From Verrucomicrobiales bacterium (GTDB lineage: Bacteria > Verrucomicrobiota > Verrucomicrobiia > Verrucomicrobiales > DEV007), in the NCBI GenBank assembly GCA_002698785.1, contig PAAG01000019.1:344350-408349 (forward strand): a DNA stretch of 64,000 nt, read 5' to 3'. Shown piece by piece: positions 34,672-44,360 of the stretch; the first letter of the stretch is position 1, and each line of letters starts with the position of its first letter. The position numbers and the translations under genes are program-made. Under the pieces are notes generated by a model. It was not told the origin of the DNA, did not search any database, and saw nothing but the letters and a program-made list of their open reading frames with translations.

Positions 34672-35664
34672 TCACTCGGAGCGGAGCAATCCACGATTCT
34701 CGCGATGACGCTTCAGAGCTTCCCGATTGGGTGCCGCCGATTGCTCACAAGGTTCAGGAAGTTCCTTCCCGTGGAATTGCTCGTATTCCGTCCCGACTAG
34801 AGCCGGATCCACCTCGACTGTCATGGTTTCCGGGTCGATCGTAATTCGTCCCAGATCGAAGAGGGCATGGATGTCGGATCGTAGAAGCAATCCATTGGCG
34901 GGGTGGTTCGTTTCGGGTCCGCTATAGGGAAGTATGTGTGCCGCCTCCAGCGTCTCCGACACATCACAGCCCGATATCGCGCACCGGTTCCCGTAAGCTT
35001 CCAGAAGTTGCCTGCGAAACGCAGGTTGCCCTCTCCGACGAACGATGTTTCCGATTTCCGTCAGCCGACCATCTTGGATGTTCGCGGGATCGAAATCGGG
35101 AAGCTCTGTCAGTTCCCTTTCGAGGTTGTCTACGGATTCGACTGGGTCGAATTCGGGACGCGGCAATGCTCTCCTCGAAAGTTCTTCAAGCAAGCGAAGA
35201 GCACCGGGCGAATGTGCCTTCCGGCTCTGACTACGAAGCTGTCCCCACTTCTCGGCTGCAGCTTCGATCAATGCAAAATGGGGTTCACGAAGCGCGGCCC
35301 AAAGTTCAACATCCCCGGTTGCAGCGGTACAATATCCGTCGTCTGTCGGCAATGCCGCATAGTCTGACTCTTTCGCCCATCTCCAGTGGGGAGATTCGTC
35401 CAAAATTTTCCGAAGTGCCTCGGAGATTGCCTCCCGATGTAGGCAAATCCAATATCCTTTGCGTTCCAGGGTTCCAACCGCCCACCGGCCAACGTTCAAT
35501 CGGATGCGATCCTCATGGAGAGTGATTCCCCACCCTGCAGGATTCCGGGCATGGGCAAACTCAACGGCATCCGCATAGAAGTTTAACACTCTCTCTGAGT
35601 CTTCTACCTGCGGTAGTTGCGCATCGAAAATCGTACGTGCTTCGGCCTTACTGGATCGGTCCAT
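34672..35664 (-). CDS. HNH endonuclease
   Basis: 330 residues. The C-terminal domain has RQLLEAYGNRCAISGCDVSETLEAAHILPY and later HPANGLLLRSDIHALFDLGRITI, a standard HNH pattern with the second His in a restriction-type context. The N-terminal ~200 residues are unassigned and may recognise DNA. It stands alone and converges with the EEP operon, with about 130 bp between the stops. Probably a restriction-type or genotoxic nuclease in the island. Confidence 0.82.
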   Translation of the reverse strand: MDRSSKAEARTIFDAQLPQVEDSERVLNFYADAVEFAHARNPAGWGITLHEDRIRLNVGRWAVGTLERKGYWICLHREAISEALRKILDESPHWRWAKESDYAALPTDDGYCTAATGDVELWAALREPHFALIEAAAEKWGQLRSQSRKAHSPGALRLLEELSRRALPRPEFDPVESVDNLERELTELPDFDPANIQDGRLTEIGNIVRRRGQPAFRRQLLEAYGNRCAISGCDVSETLEAAHILPYSGPETNHPANGLLLRSDIHALFDLGRITIDPETMTVEVDPALVGTEYEQFHGKELPEPCEQSAAPNREALKRHRENRGLLRSE

Positions 35665-35739
35665 CGGAGTGTCAGTATTTCATGGGTGGGCAGATCGAAG
35701 ACAGTCTCTTCACTGTCGGATCACTTTCACGAAATCCGC

Positions 35740-36954
35740 TCAGGATTCGCTCAAGCGCTTCAGTCTCGGTCGAAAAGCGTTTACGAAGCGATTGATGGTG
35801 TCGCAAAGAAACTCGAGGATTTCCTCCCGGTTCTCGGGATTTTTTGCTCCACCCTTGCCGAAGGTGCGACGGGCGGTCAAATTGCACAGCTTGCTAACCG
35901 AAGCGTCTCTCCACTCAACGGGAATTCCGAGTTCTTCCTCGATCACCTCCCTTTCTTCGATCAGGCTTTCATAGAGACGATCACCGAGCTCTCCCGAGGA
36001 AAATCTCAAGTACACCCCGACCATCCCTTTCGCCTGCACGAAGAAGGCACTCAGCCAGACTTGGCCACCACTCGGAGGCATCGAGAAATAGATGTTCCCA
36101 CTCCGGGTCACATTAGCAATCGGTTGTTGAGGATCGTCGAGACTGAGACGGTCGAGAAGCTCCGTCCAGAACTCCCGATACCATTTCTGACTCTCGTCTT
36201 CTTCGGTGAATTCGTCGCCAGAATCCACCTCGCTGTCCACGGTAATTCGTTCATCTCGAATCTCGAAAATGGAACGCTCGATGATTTCCGTCTTGGCCAG
36301 CACCCGAGGCTGGACGAAGAGATCGCCGCCATCCCGCTGATAGATCGCCATCTCCACCATCCCGAGCGTGTACTCGGAAGTTCCCGTTTGCTGGAGAAAC
36401 GATGCGATGGACGCAGCTCCTTCCTTGATCCCGTCGCCAACAACCAAGAGAAGAAACTGCCCTCGTTTCAGTGAGCGCGAAACGGTGTCGACAAAGTTCG
36501 ACTCGTCCATGTCACAACCACCAGACCGGGCGATCTCGTAGAGGACGTTTCCTTTGCGGCCCGTGGCCCGCGCGACCTCTCGTTGAAGGTCGTCGTACTG
36601 CCAACGTTGTAACTCCTTCGCATAGTCGAGGATTTGCCCGATCACCTTGCGCCTTGCCTCCGGATTCCTCCACAGTTTGGCCTCGATGATGACGAGGCGA
36701 CCATTGGTAGTGATCATCAGGGCATCGAGTGGCCCCGCCGGTGTTGACAGCTCCTTGCAGACGGAAATCGGATTTCGGTATCCCGTGTCAATTTCGTTCA
36801 CGGGGAGACAGCTGGGAAAATCGAAAGCCAGGTTTCGGATGTAGTCCTCACTGAGATCATCGCTCGCCGCCAAGTCGCCGATCATGACTTGGGACAAGGG
36901 TTCCGGGGAGCCCCCTTCGATGAGGAGAGGAGTGCCGTAGTATTGGTTTGCCAT
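35740..36954 (-). CDS. Large PD-(D/E)XK-like protein
   Basis: About 404 residues from MANQYYGTPLLIEGG. The motif GPLDALMITTNGRLVIIEAKLW shows Asp and Glu-x-Lys typical of PD-(D/E)XK nucleases, followed by the Gln of QILDYAKEL. The C-terminal half is less clear. Proteins of this sort are widespread as hypothetical nucleases in defence islands. The start at 36954 is preferred to the track's 36996. It follows the HNH gene upstream by 75 bp on the same strand. Confidence 0.65.
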   Translation of the reverse strand: MANQYYGTPLLIEGGSPEPLSQVMIGDLAASDDLSEDYIRNLAFDFPSCLPVNEIDTGYRNPISVCKELSTPAGPLDALMITTNGRLVIIEAKLWRNPEARRKVIGQILDYAKELQRWQYDDLQREVARATGRKGNVLYEIARSGGCDMDESNFVDTVSRSLKRGQFLLLVVGDGIKEGAASIASFLQQTGTSEYTLGMVEMAIYQRDGGDLFVQPRVLAKTEIIERSIFEIRDERITVDSEVDSGDEFTEEDESQKWYREFWTELLDRLSLDDPQQPIANVTRSGNIYFSMPPSGGQVWLSAFFVQAKGMVGVYLRFSSGELGDRLYESLIEEREVIEEELGIPVEWRDASVSKLCNLTARRTFGKGGAKNPENREEILEFLCDTINRFVNAFRPRLKRLSES

Positions 36955-37184
36955 AAGAGTTGAAAAGAAGCTAGGGATCCAGAGGGCTGAGTTCAAGTCT
37001 CTCCCACTGCACCCAATTCACGGAAACACGGAAGCGGCAGTTCAAGCTTAGCGTGGTTCCGATGCCTTCGGCCAAACACTTAAAATAAAGGGTGGGACAC
37101 TGACGGGGTGACGACTTCCAAATTACCGCAAAGCACCTGACAAGCTGACTGGACTTTGCGCATTCCTTCCCCGAAAACATCTGC

Positions 37185-38933
37185 ATGGCCCGCTGGTTCT
37201 ACAATCGACCCTCTGACTGTTGCGACGAATCTGAAGTAAAAGTCGCTACGAAACTCCGCCGTCTGAGCAAGCGCTGGATTATCCGCTGGGGCTTTTACTA
37301 CAACGACAACAAGGGAGTGCGACGCGAGGGCGACTTCCTCCTGTTCGACCCACTGCACGGACTTCTGGTTCTGGAAGTGAAAGGATTTCGGCTCCGGGGA
37401 TTCGCTCCTACAGGGAAATGGGAAGGAGATCCCGACAAGGACAAGGACCATCCCCTTTACCAACTCGATCAGGAGTTTGCGGCCGTGCTGAAAGAACTCG
37501 AAGAGACGGAGCCCGGCTGGCGTCCCGTCGCAAGGGCTCTCTGCCTGCCCAACGAAGTCATCCCGGAAGGACAGAAGAGCTACCAGGGAATCCCCCGCGA
37601 ATTGATCGTCGACGGTCGTGATCTCGAGCGGATCGATTCGATCTTCGGGCGCTTCTTCGACGGCGAGCATCCTCGCAACATCCAGCAACACCGCGACGTC
37701 TTTCTACGAGCCTACGGAAAAGGCAGCGGACCGGAAGACCTGAAACAGTTCATCGACCACAACGAGGTCATTTTCCGCAAGCAACTGACCCGGCAGTATC
37801 AGCTCCTCGACATCCTCGAAGACAACCGCCAGCTGTTCGTCGAAGGCGGCGCGGGCACCGGCAAAACCTGGAATGCAGTGGAGAAAGCGGCTCGACTCGC
37901 AGAAGCAGGTGATGGAAGCGACGTACTTTTGCTTTGCTACAACATCGCCCTCGGCCGATTCCTCCGTGATCTCGTGAAGCGCCGCACCCTCCAACAAGGC
38001 TCCATCACGGTTTTTCAATGGGAGGAACTGGCCGATCACATTCTGCAATCCTGTGGGATGGAGAACGAGGCACCGGCACCGGATGCCAGCTACGAAGAGA
38101 AACTGCAATACTTCGAGCAAGAGTTACCTGGTCTCCTTCTCGAATGCGTCCGGGACAAAGAGTTTGCGGATCGCCTCCCCCGCTTCGATGCCCTCGTCGT
38201 CGATGAAGCCCAGGATCACGACACTGCCTTTCCGGATGCGCTGAACGACAGTGGCCCCCACACGGAGTGTGGATGGTGGTCGATCTACTTCGCCCTCCTC
38301 AGGGAAGGAATAGGAGCACCGATCACTCTGTTCTATGATACTTCCCAACGCCCCCCGTTTCGCGGCCAGGGTGGCTTCGATGCCTGGCTCGTTGCCTCGG
38401 AACTTTCCCAGCCTGCCTTCGCCAAGTTACCTCACGCCTTACGCTACACGCAGCCAATCTACGATTTCCTTCAGACCCTCAGTGCACCGGGAACCGAACG
38501 ACTCATCGCACAGTTCTGCGAGCCAGATGACCTCCCCGAAGGTCCGGAGATCGTGGCGACAACGGTCGACTCCCCCACCCCGGATACGATGCGAGCCGCT
38601 GTGGAATCCATCATCGCCAACTGGGTAGAGGACGGTTACTGCAAAGCGGAAGAGATCCTTCTCCTTCACGCGAGGACTCACCTCAAGAACAGCGTTCTCG
38701 GTCCCTGCGACTCCCTGGCCGGGATGCCGCTCCGCGAGTTTGGAGAGAAACAGGACGAAACCGGAAAGTGCATCCGCCATCTTTCGATCAACCGAGCCAA
38801 AGGCCTCGACGCTCTCGGAGTCATCCTGATCGGGGTGAGGCCTTTCCAGGAGATTCAAGTCGTGGACCACCAATACACCTACTTCATGGGCGCGAGCCGG
38901 GCGAAGCAACTGCTAGGAATTGTGCACAGCTAA
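37185..38933 (+). CDS. NERD-domain nuclease fused to SF1 helicase
   Basis: 582 residues. The N-terminal NERD domain (RREGDFLLFDPLHGLLVLEVKGF) has the Asp and Glu-x-Lys of a nuclease-related fold. A UvrD-like helicase follows: FVEGGAGTGKT near residue 225, VVDEAQDHD, and SINRAKGLDALGVILIG, with the end GASRAKQLLG. The architecture resembles NERD-UvrD proteins that process nucleic acid ends. Its stop at 38933 touches the convergent HTH gene. Confidence 0.85.
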   Translation: MARWFYNRPSDCCDESEVKVATKLRRLSKRWIIRWGFYYNDNKGVRREGDFLLFDPLHGLLVLEVKGFRLRGFAPTGKWEGDPDKDKDHPLYQLDQEFAAVLKELEETEPGWRPVARALCLPNEVIPEGQKSYQGIPRELIVDGRDLERIDSIFGRFFDGEHPRNIQQHRDVFLRAYGKGSGPEDLKQFIDHNEVIFRKQLTRQYQLLDILEDNRQLFVEGGAGTGKTWNAVEKAARLAEAGDGSDVLLLCYNIALGRFLRDLVKRRTLQQGSITVFQWEELADHILQSCGMENEAPAPDASYEEKLQYFEQELPGLLLECVRDKEFADRLPRFDALVVDEAQDHDTAFPDALNDSGPHTECGWWSIYFALLREGIGAPITLFYDTSQRPPFRGQGGFDAWLVASELSQPAFAKLPHALRYTQPIYDFLQTLSAPGTERLIAQFCEPDDLPEGPEIVATTVDSPTPDTMRAAVESIIANWVEDGYCKAEEILLLHARTHLKNSVLGPCDSLAGMPLREFGEKQDETGKCIRHLSINRAKGLDALGVILIGVRPFQEIQVVDHQYTYFMGASRAKQLLGIVHS

Positions 38934-40127
38934 CTAGCGGTCAGGCGCGTTTACCACGGCTTCCCGTCTGTCTGCGATCGCTTGCTCCGGAAATCCACCT
39001 CGGAGAGGATCCAATCGCTCCGCCACCCGTCTAGCCCAGTCGATCCAATCTTGCTGCTCCTGTAAATCAATTTGCAAACGTTTGAGTTCCTCTTCACAAG
39101 CCTCGACAAATTCACCAATCTGCCTGGCTCGCGCCCACTTCTCGGATGCTTCTAGAAAGGATTCCACCCTGCGTTGCTCCTCTTCCTCCCGCCTACGGGC
39201 TTCCTGACGTCGCTCCCATTCAATCTCCCACTGACGCTGCTCCTCTCGCATTGCAGCAAGCCTTCTCTCCTCCTCTTCGAGAAAACTTCTTCGCGCCTCC
39301 ACATATTCAAGTGCAGCTTGAAGTATCCGACCGCCCTTTTTCTCAACGGGCGCATTCTGCCCATCTCGATACCGGCGATGAAAGGTCTGGCTCTCCGCAA
39401 TCCGCTTCCCTGCGAGGTAGACGGTCAGCTTTCCCATGGGGCGCGTCTCGATCCGCTTTTTCCAGGTCCACTTTGGCTGGAGCAGCTCATCTTCGGTTGG
39501 CTCGAGCTCGAACTCCTTTACATCCTCAAAGATGGAAATTTCGATCTCTTCTTTACCGGCTTTCAACAAGGTAGTCGATCCGTCGTCCGATGCTCGAATC
39601 TCGACACTGTGCCCTTCCCCTTCCCAGGCTCGGAAGACAGCATCCAGCAAACGCAGACTCCGATCCAAGTGATCGCGGCAGACGGATACAGCGACACAGC
39701 GCTTCGCCTTCGTGGAAAGAATACCGTCCTTTCCCTCCTTTGCTTTCTCGTATCGCTTCCATGAAGCGGCGACAAGCGGGTGGGACTCTGTTTCCGTGAG
39801 AGTGTCAGCAATTTCCAATGTCGGAGCGGGTGGACCTGCACTGCGTTCGCCGCGTTTCCATCCCCGGGCCGGACGACCCGACGGATGAAATTCGATCTCC
39901 AACTGTGTGTTTTCCTTTGGCTCCGAAAGTGGGGTTTGCCGAACCTTTGCTCCTGTCTCCTTTCTCCGCCAGTAACCCCGTGGTGGGCGCGGGATATCCA
40001 TCCGCTTGCACGCCTTCGCTAGTCCGACATCGGAGAGTCCGTATTTTTCCGAGAGCCGGTGAATCGGTGTTTTCCAGACTTCCTTATAGAGTTGTTTGCG
40101 AGTGAGCTTTACCGAGGACGAACTCAT
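38934..40127 (-). CDS. HTH-coiled-coil protein of unknown function
   Basis: 397 residues from MSSSSVKLTRKQLYKEVW. An HTH of the type LSEKYGLSDVGLAKACKRMDIPRPPRGYW occupies residues ~20-50. The C-terminal half is a long Glu/Arg/Gln coiled coil (EEERRLAAMREEQRQWEIEWERRQEARRREEEEQ region). I know this family only as uncharacterised, often phage- or plasmid-linked. The track's 90-residue extension is poorly composed and antisense to the ankyrin gene's 5' end, so I exclude it. Confidence 0.65.
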   Translation of the reverse strand: MSSSSVKLTRKQLYKEVWKTPIHRLSEKYGLSDVGLAKACKRMDIPRPPRGYWRRKETGAKVRQTPLSEPKENTQLEIEFHPSGRPARGWKRGERSAGPPAPTLEIADTLTETESHPLVAASWKRYEKAKEGKDGILSTKAKRCVAVSVCRDHLDRSLRLLDAVFRAWEGEGHSVEIRASDDGSTTLLKAGKEEIEISIFEDVKEFELEPTEDELLQPKWTWKKRIETRPMGKLTVYLAGKRIAESQTFHRRYRDGQNAPVEKKGGRILQAALEYVEARRSFLEEEERRLAAMREEQRQWEIEWERRQEARRREEEEQRRVESFLEASEKWARARQIGEFVEACEEELKRLQIDLQEQQDWIDWARRVAERLDPLRGGFPEQAIADRREAVVNAPDR

Positions 40128-40144
40128 GCGGATGATAGTAACCG

Positions 40145-41305
40145 ATGGGCGAAGCAGAAATCCAGAGGAACGATTCAGAACACAAGGAAGGTAAATCGTC
40201 CTTCGATCATCTCGTCGATCTCTGCGAGCGTGGGATGCTCTACGAAGCAGAGGAATGGCTGACGACCGGTCACGTTGCGACCCGACCGGAAGGCTCCGAT
40301 GATTGTCCCCTTCGCACCGCGACACGAATGGGATTTCACAGCCTTGTGAAACTCCTTCTGGACTACGGGTGCACCGGCGATCAGAAACTGGATTCATTGG
40401 CAGTCGCGGCTTACGCCGGCAACCTCGATATCTGCAAGCTGCTGGTCGAAGCCAATGCCCCAGTTGGCGAACTCTACCATGAACATTTGGACGATGTGAT
40501 TCGTCGCCCGTTGATCGAATATCTTTTGGACCATGGTCTCGATCTGACCCAACGCAATGGGCTTGCCCATCTCTTCGTCAACTGTCGGGTCAAACCGCTG
40601 TTGGGAATCTTCCTCCGCTACCGTGACCAATTCCCCGAGTGGGAAAATCAAGCGGCCATGGCCCTGTGCGAATTCGTTCATCGACGAGATAAGAAATGGG
40701 TCTCGCTCATGATCTGGGCTGGCGCGGATCCCTTTCTCCCCGTTCCCGACCTGTCGGAAATTACCGACGAGTCCGAGGAGGACATATGGAAGCATACAGC
40801 TGCAGAACTGGCCGCCTGGTTGGAAGATCCGGATCTTCTGAAACTATTGAGAATCAATCCGACTGCGGAGCAGGCGACGAGATTACTCTTCTCTGCCTGG
40901 AGCCGCCCCACCCGTTCCCTCGTTGAGCCTCTGATCGCAGCCGGAGCAGACGTGAACGGATACTCGGAAGAGGAGGGTTCCTTGCTCCACAAAGCGCTGC
41001 ACTCCTTCGCTGTGCGAGGTGACTATTGGCGACCGAGAACATCCCCGGAGGAGGAGGTCGAGCTGATTTCCATGCTGATCCGAAAAGGAGCAAAGTGGCG
41101 ATTACCTAAACGCATCCGGGAGGCAGACTGGCTTCGACGGAGGATGTATGCACAGGATGGGCCGTTCGTGGTTGAGGTGATTCGGCTGCTCCATGCGGGC
41201 GAGTGCTGTGAAACCGCTTTTCTGAAGGATTTCGTGAACAAGCCCAAGATGCGGGATTGGATCCGAACCTTTGATCCCAAGCTCTATGGAGAGTTGGATC
41301 TCTAG
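40145..41305 (+). CDS. Ankyrin-repeat protein
   Basis: 386 residues with at least five degenerate ankyrin repeats: DCPLRTATRMGFHSLVKLLLDYG, SLAVAAYAGNLDICKLLVEANA and LVEPLIAAGADVNGYSEEEGSLLHKALHS are the clearest. There is no signal peptide. It probably mediates protein contact. It starts 17 bp after the start of the divergent HTH-coiled-coil gene and ends 4 bp inside the integrase stop. Confidence 0.75.
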   Translation: MGEAEIQRNDSEHKEGKSSFDHLVDLCERGMLYEAEEWLTTGHVATRPEGSDDCPLRTATRMGFHSLVKLLLDYGCTGDQKLDSLAVAAYAGNLDICKLLVEANAPVGELYHEHLDDVIRRPLIEYLLDHGLDLTQRNGLAHLFVNCRVKPLLGIFLRYRDQFPEWENQAAMALCEFVHRRDKKWVSLMIWAGADPFLPVPDLSEITDESEEDIWKHTAAELAAWLEDPDLLKLLRINPTAEQATRLLFSAWSRPTRSLVEPLIAAGADVNGYSEEEGSLLHKALHSFAVRGDYWRPRTSPEEEVELISMLIRKGAKWRLPKRIREADWLRRRMYAQDGPFVVEVIRLLHAGECCETAFLKDFVNKPKMRDWIRTFDPKLYGELDL

Positions 41306-42507
41306 GCTCCCTCTCCGTCCTGTTCTTCCTGATCTTCAGAACCCTTGCCAGTCACCTCTGCAGAAAAGACGTCCGGCATTAGATCCGTAGCGCGACGCAT
41401 TGCGTCCAGTTCGATGTGCGTATAGTTCTGGCTAACTGCCTTTGAGTCGTGCCCGATGAACTCCTGCACAATGGCGGGACTGACTCCGGCATTCTTCATG
41501 ATCGAAGTCGCTGAATGACGCAAGGAGTGAAACGACAGCTCGTTGTTTTCCCTCTTCGCGCTCCGCCCTTGCTTGTTCGCCTGCTTGTTCTTGCGGGCCT
41601 TCGCCAATCCGGCTGCCACCATGATCTCGAAAAACTGTGCCGAAAGCATCGAGGCCCGTCCCTTCGTCTCGATGACCAAAGCGCACTCCGGGAAAAGGTA
41701 GGCTTTCGGATCGTCACCCGCCTTGATCTCGCCGAGGTAGTCAATGACCGGCTGGGCGAGCGGAATAATCTGCCGGCGTCCAACCTTCTGAGTGGAAAAA
41801 CGCAATTCCCCTCGCTCAAGATCGACGTTCTGCCAAGTCAGGGTGGCGATGTCACCAAGACGCTGGCCAGTGTAGAGTCCAAAAATTATCATTCCCTTCC
41901 ATTCTCCGTGAGCGGCCTCGAACAACCGCTTCAACTCCTCAAGATTGAACGCCCGCCGTTCAAATGTACTCCGCTTGGTTTTGATCGTGGCAACGCGATC
42001 AGCCGGATTCTCCGATATCAGCTCATCCTGCCAAGCAGCTTTGAAAGCGGACCTCAGGATCTTTAGTTTCTTGTTAGCCGTGTTCGCCGTGACCTTCTTG
42101 GCGATCGAGTCACGGAAGCCGGCCACATCTGAAGTGCTCACGTAGAGCAGTTCCTCATTCTGTCGCGGACCGAAGTATTCTTTAAAGTCAGCGACTACCG
42201 CCTTGTAGGCCACCAACGATGACGGCGACAATTCCACCGCCTTACGCTCGATCCAAGAGTCGAGAAACTCAGCAACAGACTGCGAGGGCAGATCCCGTCC
42301 TGTCACCCGCTCATAGACATCCTGAATCACCTTTCGCGCCTGGGTCTCCGTAATCCGCTCCCGGGCTGCACGCTCATAGTCGTTGGCTGTTTTCTGCGCT
42401 TCGGTTCGTTTCGTTTCCTTCGTGCTCCGCTGAACGCGAGTGCCATCTGGAAGCTGAAAACAGGCATACCAGTATTTGCTGTTCGGTTTCTTTCGGATCG
42501 ATGCCAT
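41302..42507 (-). CDS. Tyrosine site-specific recombinase (integrase)
   Basis: About 401 residues from MASIRKKPNSKYWYACFQL. A SAM-like core-binding domain lies at residues ~90-180. The catalytic Arg is in GLYTGQRLGDIATLTW, the His-x-x-Arg in SFHSLRHSATSI, the second His in FIGHDSKAV and the Tyr nucleophile in NYTHIELD. It sits about 110 bp from a tRNA 3' fragment, with its start facing the fragment, as expected of an island integrase beside its own att site. It probably drives excision of the island to its left. Confidence 0.9.
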   Translation of the reverse strand: MASIRKKPNSKYWYACFQLPDGTRVQRSTKETKRTEAQKTANDYERAARERITETQARKVIQDVYERVTGRDLPSQSVAEFLDSWIERKAVELSPSSLVAYKAVVADFKEYFGPRQNEELLYVSTSDVAGFRDSIAKKVTANTANKKLKILRSAFKAAWQDELISENPADRVATIKTKRSTFERRAFNLEELKRLFEAAHGEWKGMIIFGLYTGQRLGDIATLTWQNVDLERGELRFSTQKVGRRQIIPLAQPVIDYLGEIKAGDDPKAYLFPECALVIETKGRASMLSAQFFEIMVAAGLAKARKNKQANKQGRSAKRENNELSFHSLRHSATSIMKNAGVSPAIVQEFIGHDSKAVSQNYTHIELDAMRRATDLMPDVFSAEVTGKGSEDQEEQDGEGA

Positions 42508-42576
42508 AGGTGACAACCAGGGTGACAACATCTGAGCATATTTGAGGGGATCCAGCAATGCATAACTCGTTGAAGA

Positions 42577-44310
42577 TCAATCCAAGAATGTCCGAGGAAA
42601 TCGCCTAGCCAAAACACGGGTTCGAGTCCCGTACGGGTCGCCATTTCGATGCAAATACGAACTTTTCAGACCGTTTTCATAAGTTCCTGAAAACAAGTCT
42701 TCTGCGAAGAATTCGATTTTAATCTGGAAAGCAGAAGTTCGCATTTTCATCGCATACGACCCGAACTCAGCATTCAATTGCTCCTTACCCGGGTCGATCC
42801 GGCGGACGCTGATTTTCTTCACTACGAGATTGATCAGCGCCATCTGCTCATCCGGAGAGCGGGTATCGAAGACCTGCTCGAACCTAAGGAGAGCATCAGC
42901 GATGATCTTCTTGTCAGTTACCACGCGATCGTGAAAGTCGACTTCAATCCTCAGTTTCTCCCGCTCCGCCTCAATCTCATGCTTTTCCTTCGCGATCTCA
43001 TCAGCCTCGGCTAGGAGTTCTGCACTGACGTGGTCCGCCCCTTCTTTCTTTGCCAACTCGAGACAAGTTTTCAGCTTTTCAGACACATCACGGTGGCGCT
43101 TGTCCAACCCGCGGATTTTGGACTTCAGAGAACGAACGGATTTTCCCTTCGACTCATTCGATGATGCCATCGCTGCATCGATCACATCTGGATGTCTTCC
43201 CATCTCTCCGATGATTCCGACGATGAACTCTTCAACCTGCCGAGCAGGAAGATTGCGGAGTTTACATGCTGCAGCCTTGCCGGCTTTGTTCACGTCGTTG
43301 CAAACGTAATAAAGATAGGGATTGCCATCCTTATCCTTCTTTCCGCTCGGCTTCGGAGTGAGAAGATGCCCGCAATGTCCGCAGCGGAGAATCCCTTTCA
43401 GAATTTGTTCATGCTTGTTTGCTCGGAGCTTTGATGGCTTTTGAACCGGTCCATCCTTTTTCGCTAAGGCTTTGTTTGCTGATTCCCACAAACGAGTTGA
43501 GACGATCCCCTTGTGCTCGCCATCATATTCATTGCCCTCATGGAAGATTACTCCTTTGTAGAGCGGGTTGGTCACGATCCTCGTCACCCGGTCTCCAATA
43601 TAGCGCTTCCCTCCGACAATCTTCTCACCGCCATCTTTGGTGTGCCGGACTCGTGCCATTGTTGTGATGCCCTCGGCATTGAGAATCTTTGCGACCTCCG
43701 TGGGACTTCCCAGCTTCTCCGTCAGTTGAAAAACCCGCTTGATAGTCGAAGCATGATCAGGATCAATTTCGAGGCGTTTTGACACCGAGTTGTTAGTGTA
43801 GCCTTCAGGGACGGGGCCACCGTTCCACTTTCCTTTCTTCGCCCTCTCCAACATCTTGTGCGAAACGCGCTCGGCCGTCAGCTCTCGTTCAAATTGACCA
43901 AAACTGAGGAGCATGTTCAGCATGAGTTTTCCTGCCGGGGTCGAGGTGTCGAACTGCTGGGTGGCCGATACGAAATCAACTCCCTTCTTCTCCAATCGCT
44001 GCCACAGTTGGTAAAAATCTCCAATGTTTCGGGTGATGCGATCAATCTTGTAGGTGACGACCACATCAACGTTTCCGGCCTCAATCTCCAGCATCAGGGC
44101 CTGCATGCCAGGGCGAGCCATGTCTTTTCCAGAGTATCCTGGATCCTCAAAATAATGGGTTTCTACCCAACCCTCAGCACCGTGCAAAGCAATCGCATGG
44201 CCACACATGTCCCGCTGGCTCTTGAGCGAGTTGTAATCGCCTTTTGCCTGATCGTCGGTTGAGACGCGAGTGTAAACCGCGCAGCGGATGATCATCCCTT
44301 TCTCGTTCAT
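42577..44310 (-). CDS. Large serine recombinase
   Basis: 577 residues. The resolvase domain starts IRCAVYTRVSTDDQ with the nucleophilic Ser, then YSGKDMARPGMQAL, YKIDRITRN and FERELTAER. A recombinase domain and a zinc ribbon (CGHCGHLL ... CNDV ... CKL) follow, then coiled coil. The final ~20 codons (NGDPYGTRTRVLARRF) are read antisense through a tRNA fragment, so the native C-terminus has been altered at an insertion junction. It probably mobilises the element to its right. Confidence 0.88.
   Translation of the reverse strand: MNEKGMIIRCAVYTRVSTDDQAKGDYNSLKSQRDMCGHAIALHGAEGWVETHYFEDPGYSGKDMARPGMQALMLEIEAGNVDVVVTYKIDRITRNIGDFYQLWQRLEKKGVDFVSATQQFDTSTPAGKLMLNMLLSFGQFERELTAERVSHKMLERAKKGKWNGGPVPEGYTNNSVSKRLEIDPDHASTIKRVFQLTEKLGSPTEVAKILNAEGITTMARVRHTKDGGEKIVGGKRYIGDRVTRIVTNPLYKGVIFHEGNEYDGEHKGIVSTRLWESANKALAKKDGPVQKPSKLRANKHEQILKGILRCGHCGHLLTPKPSGKKDKDGNPYLYYVCNDVNKAGKAAACKLRNLPARQVEEFIVGIIGEMGRHPDVIDAAMASSNESKGKSVRSLKSKIRGLDKRHRDVSEKLKTCLELAKKEGADHVSAELLAEADEIAKEKHEIEAEREKLRIEVDFHDRVVTDKKIIADALLRFEQVFDTRSPDEQMALINLVVKKISVRRIDPGKEQLNAEFGSYAMKMRTSAFQIKIEFFAEDLFSGTYENGLKSSYLHRNGDPYGTRTRVLARRFPRTFLD
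42616..42643 (+). other. 3' tRNA fragment and attachment-site junction
   Basis: A T-arm ACGGG-TTCGAGT-CCCGT is followed by an acceptor 3' strand ACGGGTC, discriminator G and CCA. The sequence upstream shows no matching 5' acceptor strand (GACCCGT) or D-arm at the right distance, so this is not an intact gene. It is the duplicated tRNA end left by integration. Its rightward reading puts the inserted island on its left. The same bases lie inside the serine recombinase frame. Confidence 0.75.
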
Positions 44311-44360
44311 TGTGAAAATAGTTCGTAATACAGTTTTCCACTCACTTCAATATTGCGAAC

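Noticed and set aside
42560-42643. Possible intact tRNA gene
   Set aside because: Only the T-arm and 3' acceptor are present; no complementary 5' acceptor strand or anticodon arm is found upstream.
42327-42644. Minus ORF starting MATRTGLEPV
   Set aside because: This is translation of an antisense tRNA end, a common artefact at integrase att sites.
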